This document shows, piece after piece, positions 60,742-64,000 of a DNA stretch of 64,000 nt. How positions within the stretch are numbered: position 1 is the stretch's first letter; every line of letters starts with the position of its first letter. Origin of the DNA: CAVVXX01 sp052389895 (lineage in GTDB: Bacteria; Pseudomonadota; Alphaproteobacteria; Micropepsales; Micropepsaceae); assembly GCA_052389895.1 (NCBI GenBank), contig JBQTHM010000039.1, positions 1 to 64,000 on the forward strand, written 5' to 3'. The translations under genes were made by a program, and so were the position numbers. The notes under the pieces are model-generated. The model had not been told where the DNA came from and did no database searches. It was given only the letters and a program-made list of their open reading frames with translations.

Positions 60742-61548
60742 ATGAACCTCTCCGACATCGTGCCGGATCTGGGCGGCGGCGTGGCGGTGCTGATCATGCT
60801 CGTGCTGTTCGGTTTGGGCGCCCTGGTTGAAGGCGCGACGCCCATCGAACCAAAACAGCCGCGCGCGAACACGCTGCTGAATCTTGCCTACGCGATTTTC
60901 ACGGGCTGGTTTGGCGTTGCCATCGGCCCGCTGATAGGCATTGCCGCGACGGTGATCATCAATGCGGCGGGCGGCGGATGGATCGCGCTTCCCGGCAGCG
61001 GCTGGGGCATCGTCTATTCGGCCATCGTATACCTGCTCGCGATCGACCTGCTCGAATATGCCTTCCATCGCGCGCAGCACGCTTGGCCCTGGCTGTGGGC
61101 GATGCATTCTTTCCACCACAGCGACCCCGGCGTGAACGTCACCACCACCGCGCGCCATTACTGGCTGGAGATGCCGCTGAAGGCGCTGTTCGTTTATCCG
61201 CTTCTTGCCGTTCTCTTCAAAGTGCCCGCAGCCGTGCTCTTCATCTATGCGCTCAGCACTGTGTGGCATTATGTGAACCACCTCAATGTGCGCTGGCGCA
61301 TTCCTGTTTCGTGGAAGCTGATCAACAACCCGCAATTCCACCGCATCCATCATTCGCTAATGCCGCAGCATCAGAACAAGAACTTCGCGCCCTACTTTCC
61401 GGTATGGGACCTGATCTTCGGCACGGCCTACGCGCCTGCAGCCGATGAATACCCGCCTACGGGTCTTGCGGATGAGGCATCACCCGCCAATTTCGGAGTG
61501 GCGCTCGCCTGGCCCTTCCGGCGTCTGTGGGCAGCACATCCGGTCTAG
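60742..61548 (+). CDS. Sterol desaturase / fatty acid hydroxylase family protein
   Basis: 268 residues, about four to five membrane segments. The di-iron His clusters are intact: HRAQH at residue ~109, HSFHH ~126 and, after a membrane pair, HRIHH ~209, with another His in WHYVNHLN. Family enzymes hydroxylate or desaturate lipids using two irons and oxygen. The end WDLIFGTAY is usual. The substrate is unknown; no sterol or carotenoid genes are near. Confidence 0.88.
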   Translation: MNLSDIVPDLGGGVAVLIMLVLFGLGALVEGATPIEPKQPRANTLLNLAYAIFTGWFGVAIGPLIGIAATVIINAAGGGWIALPGSGWGIVYSAIVYLLAIDLLEYAFHRAQHAWPWLWAMHSFHHSDPGVNVTTTARHYWLEMPLKALFVYPLLAVLFKVPAAVLFIYALSTVWHYVNHLNVRWRIPVSWKLINNPQFHRIHHSLMPQHQNKNFAPYFPVWDLIFGTAYAPAADEYPPTGLADEASPANFGVALAWPFRRLWAAHPV

Positions 61549-61656
61549 AGAACCACCTGATTTCACAGAACTATTAAGCGATAAGGGCGTTCTTTTCTGC
61601 GGTGCACAATAGTTCGCGCGGTGCTAATCTCCGGCGCCCTTCGTGCGAGGCCCCTC

Positions 61657-62481
61657 ATGTCCGGCGAAACCAAAACCAAACGAATCACCGTTCCGGAAAT
61701 CCGCGCCCGCAAGGGGCGCGAGCCCATCGTGTGCCTGACCTGCTATCACGCGCACACGGCGCGGCTGCTTGATCCTCATGTCGATCTCATGCTGGTAGGC
61801 GACAGCCTCGGCACCGTCATGCACGGCATGGAAACCACGCTGGGCGTCACCCTCGACATGATGATTCTGCACGCCAAGGCCGTCATGCGCTCGGCCAAGC
61901 ATGCCCTTGTGGTGGTGGACATGCCCTTCGGCAGTTATGAGGAAAGCCCCGCCGTCGCCTTCCGCAACTGCGTGCGCGTCATCCAGGAAACGGGCGCAGG
62001 CGGGATAAAGCTGGAAGGTGGCCGCCGCATGGCCGAAACAATCACCTATCTCACGAACCGCGGCATTCCGGTGATGGGCCATATCGGGCTGACTCCGCAG
62101 ATGTTCCACGTCATGGGCGGCTACCGGACGCAGGGGCGCACGGAAGCGGAATGGCCGGCCATCGAAGCCGATGCCAAGGCGGTTGCCGACGCAGGCGCGT
62201 TCTCCATCGTGCTGGAAGGTATGGCCGAGCCCTTGGCGGCGCGTATCACGCAGCAAGTACCCATCCCCACGATCGGCATCGGCGCCTCGCCCGACTGCGA
62301 CGGGCAAATCCTAGTGATGGAGGACATGCTGGGCCTCAACCCCAGCCCGCCCCGCTTCGTGCGCGAATACGCGCACCTGGGCGCGGAAATCGAGGCGGCC
62401 GTGAAGGCCTATGCTGCAGATGTGCGCACACGCAACTTCCCTGGCAAGGAAAACGTGTACCCCATGAAGAAAAAGGCCTGA
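61657..62481 (+). CDS. panB: 3-methyl-2-oxobutanoate hydroxymethyltransferase
   Basis: First step of pantothenate synthesis, making ketopantoate. 274 residues from ATG 61657, with GAGG before it; a GTG at 61621 adds 12 residues that are not conserved. TIM-barrel marks: LTCYHAHTARLL, VGDSLGTVMHGMETTLGVTLD, MPFGSYEES, GGIKLEGGRRMAE, MGHIGLTPQ, IGIGASPDCDGQILVMEDMLG. Two CoA-pathway genes, coaD and panB, are in this window but not linked. Confidence 0.96.
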   Translation: MSGETKTKRITVPEIRARKGREPIVCLTCYHAHTARLLDPHVDLMLVGDSLGTVMHGMETTLGVTLDMMILHAKAVMRSAKHALVVVDMPFGSYEESPAVAFRNCVRVIQETGAGGIKLEGGRRMAETITYLTNRGIPVMGHIGLTPQMFHVMGGYRTQGRTEAEWPAIEADAKAVADAGAFSIVLEGMAEPLAARITQQVPIPTIGIGASPDCDGQILVMEDMLGLNPSPPRFVREYAHLGAEIEAAVKAYAADVRTRNFPGKENVYPMKKKA

Positions 62482-62490
62482 CCGCCTTTT
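62471..62490 (+). terminator. Terminator overlapping the panB stop
   Basis: AAAAGGC-ctgacc-GCCTTTT; the TGA stop codon sits in the loop. The T-run is the 3' arm itself. Confidence 0.65.
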
Positions 62491-62581
62491 CACTTTGCGC
62501 GGGCCGCCAAGGCGCGCTAAATCACCGCGCCCGTTCAACGGCTTGAGGGCGCTTCTGCCCGCGCCGCAACAAGGTATTCCC

Positions 62582-63256
62582 GTGGCCGATATTTTCCGTG
62601 AAGTCGAAGAAGAAGTACGCCGCGAGCGCTATCAGAAGCTCTGGAAAAAGTACGGCAACCTTATCGTTGGGGTTGCCGCGCTGGCCGTCGTTGCGGTCGC
62701 GGGTTACCAGCTCTATCAGCGCTGGGACCTCTCGCAGCGCGAGGAGGCCTCGCGCCAATTGCAGGCAGCCGCGCAGCTTGCCGGTTCGAATCGCTTTGCG
62801 GAAGCAGACGCCGCATTTAAGAAACTTGCCGACGAGGGGCCGCGAGGATACGCGATTCTTGCGCAGTTCCAGCGCGCGGCGCTCGCCACCGTCGCGGGCA
62901 AGCGTGATCAGGGCATTGCGATCTATCGCGATCTGATCCGGCTCGAGGACCGGAATCTTGCCAGCGTTGCCCGCGTGCGTCTTGCCTGGGCACAGGCGGA
63001 AACAGACACGCGCGACGCGGTCGCCCAAACGCTGCGCCCGCTCACCGGCGCCAACAACCCGTGGCGTTTTGCTGCAAACGAAATCCTCGCCTTCGTGGAT
63101 TTGCGCCTGGGCCGCCGCGACGAAGCACTGAGGGCCTACGAACAGCTTGCGGCCGACACGAAAGCGCCAAACGGCATCCGCGATCGTTCGCGTGCGATGG
63201 CCGAATTCATAAGGGCAAATCCGAGCGCCACTTCGGTCGCACCGCCGCGCCCCTGA
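62582..63256 (+). CDS. YfgM-like TPR membrane protein
   Basis: 224 residues from GTG 62582, with AAGG eight bases before. MADIFREVEEEVRRERYQKLW then one membrane segment (LIVGVAALAVVAVAGYQLY) and a periplasmic helical-repeat part (AFKKLADEGPRGYAILAQFQ, GIAIYRDLIRLED). Proteins of this type (YfgM/DUF2133) work with PpiD at the Sec exit and commonly stand directly before bamB, as here. Confidence 0.88.
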   Translation: MADIFREVEEEVRRERYQKLWKKYGNLIVGVAALAVVAVAGYQLYQRWDLSQREEASRQLQAAAQLAGSNRFAEADAAFKKLADEGPRGYAILAQFQRAALATVAGKRDQGIAIYRDLIRLEDRNLASVARVRLAWAQAETDTRDAVAQTLRPLTGANNPWRFAANEILAFVDLRLGRRDEALRAYEQLAADTKAPNGIRDRSRAMAEFIRANPSATSVAPPRP

Positions 63257-63275
63257 TCCGGAGAGACGAAGCCCC

Positions 63276-64000
63276 ATGATCGCCACGCGTATTGCCATGG
63301 CCATTTGCGCCGCCGCCATTCTTCTTTCCGCGTGCCAAACGGTAGAAGACTTGCTCCCCGAGCGGCGATCCACGACGAAGCTCCAGGGCGAACGCGTGCC
63401 GCTGATCGCACTGGAAGAACAACTTCAGGCGGACCCGCAACTGGCGGAAAGCGTGGTTACTTTGCCGCCACCATATAAGAACCCCGATTGGCCGCAGCCG
63501 GGCGGTTATGCCGACAACGTCATGCATCATCTGGAGGCGGCGGGTCCCCTTCATGTCGCGTGGGTCGCTTCGGCCGGCAAAGGTTCGGACGATTACTCGC
63601 ATCTGGCAGGGCCTCCGATCGTGGCGGAAGGCCGCGTCTACGTCCTTGATGCTGCGTCACGCGTAACGGCCTTCGACGCCAACACAGGGCAGGTCATATG
63701 GCGAACCAACGTTGCGCCCAGCGGCGGCGAAAGCACGCTCTTGAGCGACGCATCGTTCGGGCTGCTGGGCCGCGATACCAGCATTACGCCGGACAAGGGC
63801 TTCGGAGGCGGTCTCGCCTACGACGAGGGAAAGCTTTTCGTCACGTCGGGCTTCGGATTTGCCAAGGCCCTTGATCCAAAATCGGGCAAGGAAATCTGGA
63901 GAAGCAATCTTTCGGTCCCCATCACGGACGCGCCGGTCGCCAATGGCGGACGCGTGTTCGTCATCACGCAGGAAAACCACCTGCATGCGCTGGCACAGGC
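63276..64000 (+). CDS. bamB: Outer membrane assembly factor BamB (3' end outside window)
   Basis: The first 241 codons. Lipoprotein signal AAAILLSACQT with Cys20, then beta-propeller blades of the PQQ-like type: VYVLDAASRVTAFDANTGQVIW, LAYDEGKLFVTSGFG and ALDPKSGKEIWRSNL, PITDAPVANGGRVFV. BamB helps BamA fold outer-membrane proteins. ATG 63276 with GGAGAG upstream; 19 bases after the YfgM-like stop. The frame runs off the window end. Confidence 0.92.
   Translation, partial: MIATRIAMAICAAAILLSACQTVEDLLPERRSTTKLQGERVPLIALEEQLQADPQLAESVVTLPPPYKNPDWPQPGGYADNVMHHLEAAGPLHVAWVASAGKGSDDYSHLAGPPIVAEGRVYVLDAASRVTAFDANTGQVIWRTNVAPSGGESTLLSDASFGLLGRDTSITPDKGFGGGLAYDEGKLFVTSGFGFAKALDPKSGKEIWRSNLSVPITDAPVANGGRVFVITQENHLHALAQ

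Noticed and set aside
1..64000. tRNA, rRNA, CRISPR arrays, prophage or transposase genes
   Set aside because: Looked for in the gaps between genes; no cloverleaf T-arm, spaced direct repeats, phage structural genes or transposase motifs were seen.

Overview
The window looks like chromosome from an alphaproteobacterium: GC-rich, with the gene blocks gyrA-coaD-ppi-queA-tgt, tatABC-serS-pcm-nlpD-yajC-secD, ppx-ppk-hdaA-pgsA-like-DUF2066|purMN, ndk-holC-pepA|lptF-lptG-lptD-surA-pdxA-rsmA and fabD-fabG-acpP-fabF-mltG-yicC-gmk in the orders usual for that class. A GTTC-N7-GTTC SOS box before uvrA and a beta-clamp motif at the N-terminus of HdaA agree. I cannot place it below class. No rRNA, tRNA, CRISPR array, prophage or intact transposon was seen. 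Overlaps of 1-4 nt (ATGA, GTGA, TAATG) between genes are common, and GTG, TTG and one probable CTG start occur.

Layout. 1-9.4 kb (minus): a partial lipoprotein, an Arg/Ser- and Tyr-rich secreted protein, queuosine genes tgt and queA, a DegT-type aminotransferase, cyclophilin, coaD, gyrA, a lipoprotein serine protease and ssb. 9.5-12.6 kb: uvrA under a LexA box, with a repeat element translated inside it. 12.65-16.7 kb is an accessory island: an AT-richer nuclease-like gene, a cluster of toxin/antitoxin-like small genes, two pieces of a broken cysteine synthase gene on either side of a DUF411 gene, and an AniA-type copper nitrite reductase with an FNR/NnrR-type box. 16.5-20 kb: a small amber-interrupted membrane ORF, two paralogous membrane proteins and trmFO. 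20-28.2 kb: the phytoene-synthase-like to tatA block, from which secF and surE are missing at their usual places. 28.2-35.6 kb: an iron-type ABC ATPase with a Fur-like box, ppx, ppk, hdaA, a CDP-alcohol transferase and DUF2066. 35.7-48.4 kb: purine synthesis, glutathione peroxidase, ndk, holC, pepA, LPS export (lptFGD), surA, pdxA, rsmA. 48.4-54.3 kb: gmk back to fabD, fatty-acid synthesis. 54.5-59 kb is a second accessory insert between fabD and rpsF: a DUF992 secreted protein, a candidate small structured RNA with promoter and terminator, and a single-chain restriction-modification enzyme of type-ISP-like design with a small overlapping partner. 59-64 kb: rpsF-rpsR-rplI, repeats, a sterol-desaturase-family protein, panB, a YfgM-like TPR protein and the start of bamB.

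How it fits together: most of the window serves the envelope (LptFGD, SurA, BamB, YfgM-like, Tat, SecD/YajC, MltG, NlpD-like), lipids (Fab, PgsA-like), tRNA modification (Tgt, QueA, TrmFO) and DNA maintenance (GyrA, UvrA, SSB, HdaA, HolC). The points most worth following are the sRNA plus restriction enzyme insert, the uvrA repeat, the cysK/DUF411 replacement, and the loss of surE and secF from their conserved sites.
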